From assembly GCA_019009955.1 (NCBI GenBank), contig CM032232.1:68622501-68686500 (forward strand): DNA of 64,000 nt. The letters run 5' to 3'. Origin of the DNA: Riptortus pedestris (Eukaryota; Arthropoda; Insecta; Hemiptera; Alydidae). Numbering within the stretch: the stretch's first letter is position 1; every line of letters begins with the position of its first letter. Below are positions 47,936 to 60,676 of the stretch, in pieces. The notes under the pieces were generated by a model. The model had not been told where the DNA came from. It saw only the letters and a list, made by a program, of their open reading frames with translations, and did no database searches. Made by a program: the position numbers and the translations under genes.

Positions 47936-49977
47936 GGTACAAAACTGAAAATCGAAACTATTGAATTACATTGGACAATAGGGAAATCATCAATAAAATA
48001 TTTAAATATTGAATACATAAATCAATAATTAAAATAAAATTGGTATATAAATTGAATAAAATAAATTTATAATAATTAAGGTTTAGATAAAATATAAGGT
48101 GTTACTCTTTAAACCTCCCAAAAACACAAATATCGTCTATGAAGTTAACAACTCCGCCCATTCCCACCAATACCTTTATTAACTGAACTCATTATCATAA
48201 TCAAACCTTTGTTCAAATAACATTCATCATAGAAAGGCTGTCAAGCAATAATAATATATTAAAATAATATGTTATCATACTACAACATAAGAATTATACA
48301 ATATGACATAAAGAAACAACAATTAATGAAATTAAAATCTCAGAAGTAGTTAGTGTGTACCATATGGAGCTCATCTTGTACATGGCTCCCAGTAGTAAAG
48401 AGAGTAATATTAAAATGAGTGAGTCGTAAAAGAATAAGAGGCTGTTTGCTTGATATTTGTATGGCGGTGGGCGGAAGATGGTGCATAAATCGTGTTTTAT
48501 ACTGGCGTACAGGACGCAGCCCTACAGTATACGCTACGAATAAAATTTCCCATCAAAGCTATCCCTCACGAACATTCCATTATTTTCTAAAACTCCGGGG
48601 AGGGTTATTTATTTTTTTATTATTTTAAAATACTTTATTCCGTTCACTAAGAAAATAATGCAAGCTGACCTGAATTCGGTAGGAAACGAGTATACCCCTT
48701 AATAAGGTTATGTTTTCTTACATTTGGCTCCTTAATTTAAACAAAGTATTCTAAGATAAGAATTTCTAAACCAACTATTATTACTACAACAAAAAAGCCA
48801 TCATACAGATGCTCCGTAATCAAACATTATTTCCTACATGGAATTCAATTATACTCCACCTCCATCCACATCTGAGTTCCATACATTTTACAAGTCTGGC
48901 TCTATCCAATAATATACAGCTCACGTTATGTAATGTAGCATTTCGCAATCAACTTCATTTTTACTTAGTATTTAGGTTGGTAATAATGTGTTTCGTGATA
49001 TAGGTACTAGGTTATTCTGATAGATTCTTGAGTGGAGGCAGTGGTTTCTTAAAGGAGAATAAGAAAAGAATAATACGAGAAGTTCTGTTAATATTCCAGT
49101 TATAACAACAGTATCCAATAATGTATGAAACGGCTATGCTCTGTTTATATTAGGAAACATCCTGTCCAATAAGGTTGCTTATATAACATTTTTCTGTGCC
49201 ATGATCAAAAACTTACCCATCCTCCCACTTCTCTTTTTTCCATTCCTGCTATGGGATTTTAGTTCCACAAGAAACGTTCAAATATTTTGTTGTTGAAGTA
49301 ATCAGTATAACCTCAGTAGTAGAGTCTACTTAATCGAAATATGCGAAACAAACCATGTTGCAAAAGGGCCAACTATGCATAACTACTGAATTGATAATTT
49401 GTGGCCAGCTCATGGAGTCTTGAAGTGTTTGCAATCTGCATGTCCACCGCACAAACAAGTGGTTATCACCAGGTTTTGCATAGGCTGATATAAGATAAAT
49501 AGGCTTTAAAATAATGACGTTCACAGCGTTATTTATTGCACCCTGAAGAAGTGAAAACAATTAGTAGAACTGACTTAAAACAGATGAGAGCATTTTCTGT
49601 CTTCCAGGTCGAACCTTTTGAAACAAAATACTCGAAATTGAGTAATCAGTACAACCTTAATATCTGAGATTACTTTAAGGAAATCTGATGAAAGAGTAAT
49701 TATTATATAGTTATTTCTAAAGTAACACCACTGCTTTCTTAATTCAGCAATGGCAGCTGCAGCTTCCCATCAAAACTTTCTCTGAAACTATAGAGTTGCA
49801 TATTTCAGATATTTTGGGTAAAATTAATTAAATGGGTTTCGTATTTATGCACCATGAAATGATTTGAGCTCAATAATAATAGGTTATTCATTGCCTTCAT
49901 GATACTGACAATTGGTTATGCATATTTTGGGGTGCAACTAGAAACGAACTTCTGGTAATCGTTTATGGCAATTCAAT
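47936..49977. other. Unassigned DNA
   Basis: Short frames at 48419-48628, 48809-49003 and 49330-49560 have no recognised motifs. About 48450-48620 is a little GC-richer. Confidence 0.35.
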
Positions 49978-50570
49978 AAAATTCCGTTACGCAGGTGCTG
50001 CGTAAACTAAGCAGATTTCCCACATGAAGTTTTACAAGTGTTAGATAAATTTCACGAGAGTCGAAAAGTTACGGAAGCGGCCGAAATAGCTTTTGACGGA
50101 AACTCATGACGACCCGAAGTTAGCCGATCTCATTTCGTCCGTTACAATTAATAAAAATGCAAATATCTCGGCTAATATTAAAGATAAAAAATAAATGTAT
50201 AGAACAACATTTATAGTAAATTTAATTTCCAATAAGATTGATTCCATACAACATTTTGATCCGACGTATGGTAATGGAGGTATCTCGAATTTTCGAAAAT
50301 CCCCCCTTTAAACCCCCCTCCCACTTGTCCGATTTCAGCCATTAACGAACTTGATCTGTCATTTTGCATAAAACGTTTAAATATCGAGTTTGGTAACGAT
50401 CAAACAAAAATTGCGACCGCTAGAGCGTTAACAGACAAATATAATTTTGAACGGACCACATTTTCGTCATCTCCTGGGTAGGATCGATGCACATTTGTGG
50501 AAATTTTTAGAAAATCGCGTCATGAGTACGACCTCAATAGCTGATTTCCTTTAAGAAAAATCTGCTTAAA
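49978..50570 (-). mobile_element. Family H copy, complete, AT site unexpanded
   Basis: Hairpin end TTCCGTTACGCAGGTGCTGC, short tail, full body, then ACAGACAAATATAATTTTGA: the AT site is only a few bases long. The left part and degenerate palindrome (GATTTCCTTTAAGAAAAATC) follow. It gives the best view of what the element looks like without microsatellite growth. Confidence 0.93.
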
Positions 50571-51211
50571 TTAATGCTACTTGCAGTCATTTTAAGGTAG
50601 TAATTAAAAGCCTAGCCCACGGGCTGTGGTGCTAAAACTGGTAGACATTATAAGTTGGAGTAACTCATCAGTTGTGAGACCTGAATACCATCCGTTGTCC
50701 GAAGTCGGGGAATGTGTTTACCTTCTGGAAGACTATACACTTCCTGGCTGCCGTCTATAGTTAGACCCCGGTCCATGGTTTGTTTTCTCAGCCTTCCTCC
50801 TCTATATCGGACTTAAACAGAACACCAGCAGTCCCCTGACGAAGCATTCTCATCCTATTTACCCAACCGGCTGACGGTCATCCTAGAAGGAGGTCTCTTA
50901 AGGGATCATAAAAACAGTCTCTTGGGTAAATGTTTGAACTAGAGTTTTTAAAGCGAACGACACATAAATATTTTTCGATCGATCTGGAACCCGAAGAGGT
51001 GTCAGGTAGGATCAACAGAGTCTAAGTTCTATTGGAACATTAACTGCTTTCTAGTTCTAGCTCATTCATTTTAGTTCTTCCAGATTGTATCAAAATAAAA
51101 AAGTATATTGGGCCTAAAAGTCTTATACTATTGAATAAAACAATCTCTCGACCCTGGAACCGATGACTCGTTTACAGTGAGCAGAGTAAAACATGTAAAA
51201 TCATTCAATTT
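50571..51211. other. GC-richer unassigned DNA
   Basis: Less AT-rich than average (GGGCTGTGGTGCTAAAACTG, CCCAACCGGCTGACGGTC). No open frame or repeat match was recognised. Confidence 0.3.
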
Positions 51212-51331
51212 TTATCAGATTTCCCTTGAGAGAAATCAGCTATTGAGGTCGTACTCATGATGCGATTTTCCGAAAATTCCTTCAAATGTCCATCGATCCT
51301 ACACAGGAAATGACGAAAATGAGGGTCATTC

Positions 51332-51405
<74 letters not shown>

Positions 51406-52138
51406 GTCTCTTAATGCTCTAGTTGTCGCAATTTTTTTTTATCGTTACCAAACACAGGATTTTCAAAATTTCGAAATATCTCCGTTTCTATGCGTTGGAT
51501 CCAAAAATTGTATAGAACCAATCATAATAAAAATTAAATATAATAAATATTGGGATATAGATTTATTCTCTATCTTGAACATTACCGAGATATTTCCATT
51601 TTTCAGGTTTCAGCTTTCTGCAAACCTCCACTCCTACTCATGTCATATTAATAATAGCTGTTAAATCATGAACCAAATATTCGATTAAATACCAAATATT
51701 GTTTTCATTAAACTTCTACTTTTTGAGGTATATACAAATACGAACTTTTGCCCACCCCCCTAAATAACATACTAAAATTTGAGTGATTGAGTTAAAAATT
51801 ATTCTGGTTCATTGTAAATTACAGTACTAGATATAGTAAATAGTTTTCAATGAAACTAATATGTTATATTCAGATATATTTCAGTAATTATTTTTCTTTC
51901 CGGTGAAGAATATTTCTATCTGTTCAGCTCTGAATGGTTGGCAGACCTTTTTTTTACAATACAGACGCTCTCCGTTAGGAAGTTATTACAATTGTCTGAA
52001 TGATCCTCATTACCGTTTTTATGAATTCACTTCATATTTACGGTATTGTTAAGTTATACCAGTATGTAGATTTTCTAATGTAAAACTTCACGCGGAAAAT
52101 CTGCTTAGTTTATGCGACGGCTGCGTGAGGACTTTTAT
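51212..52138 (+). mobile_element. Family H copy, long tail, both ends
   Basis: Palindromic end ATTTCCCTTGAGAGAAATC, left part, and (AT)n at 51338-51401. The body has a deletion that removes the GGCTGAAATCGG section. It then has the complete long tail and a hairpin end reading CTGCGTGAGGACTTTTA. It is the longest copy (about 925 bp). Confidence 0.9.
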
Positions 52139-52627
52139 TTTTTTTTAAAACCGACCAAAGAAAAACTCCTGTGTCAAATTCTATTATTTTAAATGAACCA
52201 CCGTGGTACAATCCAAATATAACGGATAACTGCTTGGAAAAAGTAAACATGAATTTATTTCACCTTATATGCATAACCGTTGGTGAAATGAGACATAATC
52301 CAAAACAGGATTCAGTTCTCAAGCCACCCACACTTTAGAAAAAGTTGTCCACTCAACCAGCTACATCCACTCTCTCACCTACATTAATATATCAAGCATT
52401 TGGGATTATTTCCACTTTTTCATTCTAACTTGCAAAGGAGAGAATTCTAAAAATTAAATATTCCAGGGGTTTCTCAGATAACCAATAACTAATTTGGAGA
52501 AAGATTTTTCCCCTGGCTATACTATAAACCTTTCGCGCCATGGACCAATAATGTATCAATCACTCATGGTACGTGTTTATAATAATCCTTAATTTGAACT
52601 ACATGAAGCACACAAAGAAGGTAAATA
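52139..52627. other. Unassigned DNA
   Basis: No feature recognised. Confidence 0.4.
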
Positions 52628-52950
52628 AAGTCGGCCCAAGAGTATCTTAAACTAAACAGATTTTCCAAGTACTTGTGTGACACACTACTGATCCATATAA
52701 TCTCTATTTTTTAATAAAACTCCGATGAGTAGAAGTGGGGGCTTAAAGAAGCCTGAAAACAAGAAAGTAGGTATTAATAACTCTCTTAATATTTTAGTTT
52801 GGAGAACAAGTATAAAATCACAATTGCAAAGCATCATTAGTTTAATGTGATTTGTTACATAACATTTCTTGTTCCGACTCATAATAATGGAAATATTTGG
52901 GATTTTCGGGTTCCCCCCACTCCTCTAGACTCCTCTCTGGATTGCTTATT
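52628..52950 (-). mobile_element. Family H copy, diverged
   Basis: Begins near AAACTAAACAGATTTTCCAA. Medium-tail words (GAGTAGAAGTGGGGGCTTAA) and body words (ATAATAATGGAAATATTTGG, CCCCCCACTCCTCTAGACTC) follow in order. The left part and palindrome are lost. Confidence 0.7.
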
Positions 52951-53084
52951 TTTATCATATGTTTTCTATGAAAGTGAATTTATCATATATTTATATAAGC
53001 TTTAATTTAGTTGTTAAATAAGAGCGGTGTTTTAAATTGTGAATTTATTCACAAGATAGTTAACTTAAATTTATATTTTATTTA

Positions 53085-53642
53085 TTTATACAGGAGCACC
53101 CGCATCTTGGCGATTTGGCTCAGTTCCACAATGTAAAATAAAAACAAAATTATAGAAAAATAACAAAAAATGAAATAACAAATAAAAAAATTAAATACAA
53201 CAAATAATCATTAAATACTAGTAATAAAGACAATTAATAAACATAAGATATAAAAATTAGATAAATAAACATTAGACTAGTAATAAGGACAATAATTTAA
53301 AATGGTTTTAATAAAAAAAATTATCTTATTCCTATATACTAGTACATTTATATTATTATTATTTCTTTTTTATTTATTTAGTTTTGTACCCCATAGCGAT
53401 GGTGATTTGCATTATTAGGATGATATATTTACTCCTTCATGTGCTTATCTTTTTTTGTACTTTTATATTATGGAAAATATTTCTTTATATCTGATTCTTT
53501 CTCATATCCGTGCTTTGTCCAAAGAATATAATAAAAGTTAACCCTTTTAAATCCTTTTAGGTATGCTGTAAACCTATTCTATTTTGTATTATATGTTTTT
53601 GTAAATGTTGATGTGTTTTAGATATGTTAGTATTGTGGAATG
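53085..53642 (-). mobile_element. LINE-tail-like repeat, copy 1
   Basis: Inverted relative to 61529-62065 and matching along its whole length, with a roughly 60-bp internal duplication here (ACTAGTAATAA repeated). On minus it contains CACCATCGCTATGGGGTAC with an AAATAAATAAA tail, and GCCAAATCGCCAAGATGCGG with a TATAAATAAATAAA-type tail. Two A-rich tails on one strand look like two successive LINE/SINE 3' ends. Confidence 0.75.
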
Positions 53643-54276
53643 TACAAATATAAATCTATAAACATATATCTATAAATTTATAAACATATATCTGAATGAA
53701 TCTACATGTTTGCAGTTACAAAGCGAATAGTCGATTCTAGTTTTAATCAATGGCTCATTTCGTTACTGGCTCCTGACCTCTCTAGAAGTTCGTACTATAT
53801 ATTTGCTTTTAACTAATTATTTTTCGAGATAAGACACGAATCCCTTTAGCGTAACTCAGTAGCTATGCCGAATTTCCAACATTCGGCAGTACTACGATTA
53901 AACAGAAATTAGAGGGAACTCGAGAAAACCACTTTCCCTCTGTAAATCATTTGAAACTGGAGAACTTACATTCATAACTACCCCCTCCTTGGAAACCAGT
54001 CTTTTCAGGTCAATTATAGCGGAAACTTTCTACCAAGTTTTCAATTTTAAACAGTTCTAATTACTTTATGAGCCTTTCCAAAGGCAATTCAAACTCGTAT
54101 CTATCTATTTGTCTATCTACCTGGCACTAAGCAAGATAACAAAGTGATAAGAAGAATGTGTCACATTTGGCAAATAACTAATTACTCTTAAGGGTACTGG
54201 AAGGTTGTGTATATTGGGGGTATATATAAATGACGGCATTCTACAGAATTTTATTGAAGCGGCAAAACGATTTCAA
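53643..54276. other. Unassigned DNA
   Basis: No feature recognised. Confidence 0.4.
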
Positions 54277-54873
54277 ATAGTCCGTCACGCAGAACAGCGT
54301 TAACTAAGCAGATTTCCCATGTACGTATTTGTATTTATCTCATTACGTAAAATTTCAATGAGAACAATATTTGTTATTTACGCTGAAAATAAAATGCTCC
54401 AGAACATAACAGCTTATTGCTAATATGGCATGAATAGGAGTGGGGGTTTACTAAAGGCCGAAAACTAAAAAACGCAAATATCTCGGTTAATAAATAAATG
54501 TATATAACAATATTTATAGTAAATTAAATTTGCAATAAGATTAATTCTATACAATGTTTTGATCCGACGTATAGTAACGGAAATATTTTGAATTTTTGAA
54601 AATCCTCCCCTCTAAACCCTCCTTCCCACTAGTCCGATTTCAGCCGTTAACAAAACTGATCTTTCTTTTTACATAAAACGACTAAATATAGAGTTTGGTA
54701 ACGATCAAACAAAAATTGAGACCGCTAGAGCGGTAGCAGACAAATATATATATACAATTTTGAGTATACCTCATTTTCGTCATCTATTGGGTAGGACCGA
54801 CGAAATTTTTCGAAAATCGCGTCATGAGTACAACCTCAATAGCTGATTTCTCTTAAGGGGAAATCTGCTAAAA
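54277..54873 (-). mobile_element. Family H copy, complete, medium tail
   Basis: Hairpin end AGTCCGTCACGCAGAACAGC, inverse subterminal word AAGCAGATTTCCCATG, medium tail (AATAGGAGTGGGGGTTTAC) and body. The AT site is very short (54747-54760), and the palindrome GATTTCTCTTAAGGGGAAAT is followed by CTGCTAAAA. Confidence 0.92.
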
Positions 54874-55190
54874 CAATTCTTCATTACAAGTGCCTGGACA
54901 GAGGCGTCTCCTATCGTGAACTGACTAGTGACTCATTGGCGCAGTCTAGGTTCTTCAAAGACTTCTTAAAATCTACCCATATCGTAGTAAATGAGTAGCA
55001 TTTCTTAAGTTGATTGTCGGCCACCATTGATACTCGGATACCAGCTGAACGTGACACTAGAGCATTCTAGTAGTGAACTGGTGAAATATACTTTTTACTT
55101 GGCGGGGGTTGAACCTGCAACTGTTTTAAACCCTCCCTCCCTCTCATCGAAACCCTCTTTCAGTCTTTCAGTTTTTTATCAGATTTTCTT

Positions 55191-55290
55191 TATTATTATT
55201 ATTATAATTTAATAACGTCCACTTTTTGCAACTAAGGCTAATCGGGACGGGTTACCTACAGGTTACCAACCTTTATTTCCTTTATGCGAA
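55191..55290 (-). mobile_element. SINE 3' part
   Basis: An ATTATTATTATTATAATT tail is followed by the reverse complement of the SINE 3' body (AACGTCCACTTTTTGCAACT, CGGGACGGGTTACCTACAGG). The head is missing. A separate tRNA-like GGGGGTTGAACCTGC lies upstream at about 55103. Confidence 0.8.
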
Positions 55291-56629
55291 AACCGGTAAT
55301 GAGGATAAATTCCAGAAATAATTTTCCAATAATGTTTCAATGTCCACCGATCCTACATATTTATTTATTTTGTTTATGCCCCATATCAAAAGTGACTGGC
55401 ATGAGGTTAAAGTAGCACATTACAGTAGTCTATTTATTCCGTCATGTAAAACTTGACACTTTATTTATGATTCTAAATAAAAGGAGACGAAAATGTAGTA
55501 CGTTTAAATTCATATGTATTAAATTCTAACGGGTGCAATTTTCATTTCAACTCAGATCAGACTCAAATATAGCTATTCTTGTGGAACTGAATGTCATGGT
55601 AGTAACTTGACCATTTATAAAGGGTTAATATTATTCTTAACCGCCATTGCTGTACATTGGCTGAAAAATGTTTACATAGCCATCGCTGTTGACCGAGTAA
55701 AGTTCTTATATTTGCCTTCAATACATTTTTATTTGACACGAAAACAAACTTGTTTTGTATTTTCTTTTTCCGTTTTAGCCTTAGTATACTTCCCAATACT
55801 AATCATGCAATTTTCACTTTAATTTCTTTAACATGCCATATCCACTTATGCTTCAATTATTGTTTAGTGGGGAAACTGATAAGAGCCAAATTAGAGGTTT
55901 AGCATGTCCAGATCGCGTAATTCGAACATAACTCTAGCGGGTAAAGTCTACTTAGTTCTCTCAACCGCAATAAGAACAACTTTATTTTTATGGATTTCAA
56001 CGCGATTTGGGTCAGTAACGATAGTTACATTGGGGCTCTCCTCCATACCTGTATAAAATAATTCCAAAGAGTGTAGGTCAGTATCTATTTAACTATTGGC
56101 TATTCAAAGTAAAAGAATTAGGTTGAAACTACTTGCATGCGTTCTTACCCTTCTTTATCTACTTTTTTAAGGCAGTTAGAGTTAAGTTAAATTCTGTTGA
56201 TTGCGCTGGTCTGTCTTTATGGTACAAACTAAATCTAGCCTGCATATTGAGCTTATTTCAGTCGACACATTCAGTTGATTGTATACATTTTGTCTCAATC
56301 CATTGAAGAGTATTTCAATATATGTCCTATTTATAAATTCACTACAAACAAGCCAGACATGGCAAACAAAAACGTAGACGTTTAAATACGGTCTCTCATG
56401 ACTTTTAAATTAGAAGTGTATTGACCCCGCTGACTAACTGTCAATCAGTTGTCGTCGGTGTGGATTATCCTTCAGAAGTTAATCCATAACGACTGATCGG
56501 GGACAGACTCAAAAGGGATTCCCATCAGTAAGAGCTTCCCGGAAGTAACAGGTTAATGCTCTTTCTCGCCGAGTCAAAGGATTCCAAACAGTTATATTAT
56601 TTGTAGCTGTGTTTTCTCATGATTTAACC
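55291..56629. other. Unassigned DNA
   Basis: Opposed frames at 55563-55796 and 55607-55822 overlap and have no motif. No repeat family was recognised. Confidence 0.35.
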
Positions 56630-56726
56630 AGATGTCCCTTACGGAAAATCGACTATTGAGATATAAAACTCAAGACCCGAAAAATATCCTCGAATGTCAA
56701 TCAATCCTACGAAACTGAGGTTCGCA

Positions 56727-56789
<63 letters not shown>

Positions 56790-56790
56790 T
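56630..56790 (+). mobile_element. Family H left end plus AT run
   Basis: A degenerate palindromic end and left part (CGACTATTGAGATATAAAAC, TCAATCAATCCTACGAAACT) are followed by (AT)n at 56730-56787. Neither body nor tail follows. Confidence 0.7.
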
Positions 56791-56798
56791 TTATTATA

Positions 56799-57294
56799 GA
56801 TGACCCGCTTCTTAAACAACAATAAACGGTTTTCTTCTTCAAAACATTTTATTTATTTTGTCCCCAACACATTTCGAGCTTTGTCGCTCCTTAACAAGGG
56901 TTCCTTTTTCTGTAATGTGTGTATTTTTAATTAGCATTGTCAAATTTTGTTTACTTTTCACACTAATATTTATAAAAAAAATAAGTATTTACATTAAAAT
57001 CACCTCTATTTTGGCACTATAACCATTTGCCAGTGATTTAGTAGTAATGTCAACTCAATCATTGTTCTGTTGTTATACAACCAATATAGATGTGATTTTG
57101 AAGAATATAACAATTTTTACAAATGTTAGAATAAAGTAAACAAATTTTTACTATGTTAATTAAGCATTTACATATTGATCATAAAAATTAGCAAAAAGGA
57201 TCCCTTTGATAAGGACCGAAACACGTGTTGGGAACAAATTCAATAATATGTTCTGAAGTATGTTTGTTGTTTTTCGACCCAGTCTCACATCGTG
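56799..57294. mobile_element. Palindromic Penelope/retrozyme-like repeat
   Basis: About 500 bp that folds back on itself. Outer words AAACAACAA and TTGTTGTTT pair, and AAAATCACCTCTATTTTGG pairs with the block ending ATAGATGTGATTTT around a loop near 57040. Each arm carries a hammerhead-like motif. On plus this is 57202-57234, with TTTGATAAGG, ACCGAAAC, the self-complementary ACACGTGT, then T and GGG pairing with CCC. On minus it is about 56868-56905, with GAGC/GCTC stem II. Core bases are changed in both. Confidence 0.6.
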
Positions 57295-57546
57295 GATAAA
57301 TGAATGTCTAAATAACGCTGTACCTTCAAGCAGCAATGCATAAAATATAATAAGAGGTAAGTGTTATTTTAGGGGTATTCCGAATAAATGTCACTAGCAA
57401 ACCCTCAATTTTCTGCTTTACAAAGTTTGTTATTACGATATTTCGACTACAAAAAAATGTTGAATATGAATTTGCGCTCTTCAAAGAAACAAGGAAATAT
57501 AAAGTGGGGAAACGTGTATTATGGGAATCATTTATTTATTATGTGT
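57295..57546. other. Unassigned DNA
   Basis: Part of an open frame (57388-57636) that runs into the next MITE; no motif was recognised. Confidence 0.35.
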
Positions 57547-57768
57547 ACATATAGGGTGTTGCAATTTTTCGATGTGGCGTATTCTTTAGCAGTAAAATGC
57601 ATTTTATTTTTTTATCAGAATCCTCTTTTCTCCTAGGCTTGTTTTAACAACAATTTTTTTTACTTCAACTATTATGAAGCAGCATTTTTCAATAAAATGT
57701 GCTGTTTCTTTGTGCATTTTACGGCTAAAGGATGCGTCAAATCACAAAAATTGGAACACCCTATATGT
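57547..57768. mobile_element. Small MITE, mariner-like ends
   Basis: Inverted ends ACATATAGGGTGTTGCAATT and AATTGGAACACCCTATATGT differ by one base over 20. Further pairing (TTTAGCAGTAAAATGCA with TGCATTTTACGGCTAAA) continues inward. TA at both edges fits a TA target. There is no coding capacity; two plus frames that read into it are chance. Confidence 0.75.
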
Positions 57769-57825
57769 GTTGCACGATTACAATTTGATTTTGCTACAAG
57801 AAGCCGTCATAAAAAGTATGGTATA

Positions 57826-58529
57826 TATATAGTTCCGGGAGGATTTCGAAATATCTGCTGTACTATACGTCGGAAAAATTGTATTGAAGCAATCTTATTG
57901 CAATTGAAATTTATTCAAAATATTGTTTTATACAATTATTTTCTATCTTGAATATTAACCGAGATATTTGCATTATTCAGTTTTTGGCCTTCAGCAAATC
58001 TCTACTCCTACTCATGTCACATTAACAATACTCAGTTATATATTAGACCACTTCACTGGAAGATTATATACCAAATATTGTTTTCAATAGACCTCTGTTA
58101 TTGCTAGGTGCGTGCAAATATATTCTGTTTATCGCCACCCCCGTCTTCGTTTTTGCATTATAAACATTTTAACATTTTACTGATTGAGATAAAAATAATT
58201 CTGATTCATTATAAATTACAGTACTAGATATAGTAAATAGTTTCCAGGAAAATTAATGTGTTATATTCGGATATATTTCAGTAATTGTTTTTCTTTCCGG
58301 TGAAGAATATTTGTTCAGCCCTGAGAGGTTGCCTAACCTGTTTATTTACAATTCAAACGCTTTCCGTTGGGAGGTTATTAATGTAGACTGAAAGATAATT
58401 CAGTACCGTTTGCATTTATTCACTTAATATTCACGGTTGTTAAGTGTTACCAGTACGTAGATTAATCTATTGTAGAACTTCACGTGATGAATATGTTAGT
58501 TTACACAGCCCCTGCGTTACAGACTTTTT
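57826..58529 (+). mobile_element. Family H copy, body end plus long tail
   Basis: Starts in the body at TTTCGAAATATCTGCTGTAC. It has the full long tail (GCAAATCTCTACTCCTACTC to TTTTCTTTCCGGTGAAGAA) and a decayed hairpin end (AGCCCCTGCGTTACAGACTT). The left part and AT site are missing. Confidence 0.85.
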
Positions 58530-59629
58530 CAGTTATAGATGAGCTGTCCCATGAAGTCCTCCTCGTGATCACGAAGCAATGTTTTTTCTGGAATTGCCTC
58601 TTCATGCGCCCATTGGCAAGTTCCGTTTCTTTTTTAAACATATACCAACAGCGTCAGCCACTCTTCCATGTTTGCATAGCTTAAACTGACTGCCCTACAC
58701 CAAATATTCATTAGAAATTATACATTTGAAGAGAATATTGAAATGATTAGTTTTATTATTACCTTATGTGATGATGACTTTAGTACTGTTTTGATTATTA
58801 ATAGCCTAGATTATTACTTTATGAATTCATACACCACGGATTCCATTTAGCACCCTTGGAGTTAATAGAAAGCGGCCAAATGCAACTCTGAATCTGATAA
58901 TTGCTCACTTGTGGAAAGGAAGCTTCAATTTAATAGCACGGCGGGTACATGATGAGAGTGGAATAGACGGTGACAGTGGCCAAGGGATAATCCCATTGCC
59001 ATCCTATTATCCTGCAGTTAATATGACAGGGATGATCCTGGCTAGGGATGGCCTAGGTGTATTAGCAGGGATAACGGCATGTCTCACCGACGGGGGGTGA
59101 GGGAATCCCTTCCTAAACACTATCTACAGGTTATTAGCATTATCCTACAAGTTGATGTACTCAAATGACCCCATCTTCTTCAATTTTGGGTAACTTTAAT
59201 TAATAGTAACCTCGTTAATAAAAAAGAAAAAAAATAATACCACTGCCTCCGAAATCCCTTGTTCTCGGCAAATTTCTTTCCGTATTTTCTGTTCTGTCAA
59301 CTTTCAGAAAATAATTTTCTACTAGCAATGTAACGTCTATTACATAAGGAGTAGTATTTTGGGCTTTTGAAAAAAAATAGTACAATACATTGGGTGCGCA
59401 AGAATAAAGTTGCATCGCCGGAAAAGTGGAACCAAGGTTTTCCAATTCAATATTCAGTGTAAAAACAGTAGAGGAATTACAATGTCCTCTATTACGTTGT
59501 AAAATGCTGCTAACGAGAACCCTTGGAGTAAAGGCTAAAAATGTTCTTCCTAAGGACTCTAGAGAAATAAAAGATACGAAATCATCTCTAAGCCGATACA
59601 GTCAATTTCACATCATATACACGCCTATA
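58530..59629. other. Unassigned DNA with a GC-richer patch
   Basis: About 58890-59110 is GC-richer and open for 63 codons, but the frame starts with TTG, not ATG. It contains DESGIDGDSGQGIIPLPSYY and ends in a Gly-rich stop near GGGGGGTGAGGG. It could be an exon with a donor site, but no family is recognised. Confidence 0.3.
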
Positions 59630-59710
59630 CATAAATATTTTGTCCTACTTGGTTAACGGGTGGTTGTGTGTCACGTTAAACACTCACTACGTAAAAACAA
59701 TGACCGCGAA
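59630..59710. repeat. Diverged repeat shared with 28.4 kb
   Basis: TTGGTTAACGGGTGGTTGTG and CACTCACTACGTAAAAACAA correspond to words at 28430-28475. Confidence 0.4.
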
Positions 59711-60676
59711 TCCATTGAGCAGTTAAGACTAACGAAATTATATATAATCGGTTGATGAAAATTGGCAGTTTCGAGAAGGGGAAAATTTGCGAACAAAAAT
59801 ATTTCTACTCTTATGAGTCACATCCAAATATGGAAGGTATATAACCAAACATATGGGTAATTTAATGTTCTACAAATCACAGTTATATACGTTTTTGTGT
59901 AAATGTTTTGTTAACTAAATTTTTTGTTTATCTGCGTCTTGAGCATTCAGTAATCTCCCACAAGATGACTTTTATCTTTAGCTATCATGTCACTAAATAT
60001 CTCTAGTCCAGTATAAATTTAATTTCATTCAAATTAAGTTTCATTTATTGTTTTAATTGTAAGGTCTGTTTATATCGTGTATACGAAGGACGAAATATAT
60101 AATGTACAGATGATGCCTGTGACACATTAAGGAAAATTCAAAAATCTGCTTTATTAAGGGTACCCCTGCATGACATACTTTTGTATATTTATTTTCTCGT
60201 GAGGCCCTTTCGAGGCTTATATTCCTTCAGTAATAAATCTATTTTTTCGGTAATCGTTGAATAATGGTAACATTACTAAACTGAAATGAGTGAAGAAAGT
60301 GAATTGCCTTCTTAATTAGTAATAAGTATAAATTAAAATATAATTTGAAGTTGGAAATTAAATGCTTTTAAATGTTTCTTAACATTGTAAGAATTTATTT
60401 TAACAAAATAAATTGAAATGTGAATGAATTATTGGTGGAAATAATCAATATGTTTTAAAATTTAAATATAATAATAATTACCTTCCTTGTTTATAACCTG
60501 CACTTGTTTATAACTGCACTACTTCACAATCATCACTAGTTGTTTTATAACTATGCTTATAACCTTTCACAACCATGCTTATAACCTACCAACAACATAA
60601 TGTTCACAACATCCTAATTTTGTTCATATTCTGGTTAGATCTGATCATGTATTACATGATTACAGAAAAAATTTAA
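59711..60676. other. Unassigned AT-rich DNA
   Basis: About 60485-60600 repeats CTTATAACC/TTATAACTG-like words in a loose, irregular way. No gene or known element was seen. Confidence 0.4.

Noticed and set aside
47560..48018. Phe-rich minus-strand frames that look like membrane proteins
   Set aside because: They read the complement of an A-rich low-complexity tract.
50830..50870. CTGACGAAGC as another hammerhead core
   Set aside because: No GAAA and no pairing stems were found at the required positions.
58909..59100. 63-codon frame as a protein-coding gene
   Set aside because: It starts with TTG, has no recognised domain, and the Gly-rich end comes from a G-run; kept only as a GC-richer patch.
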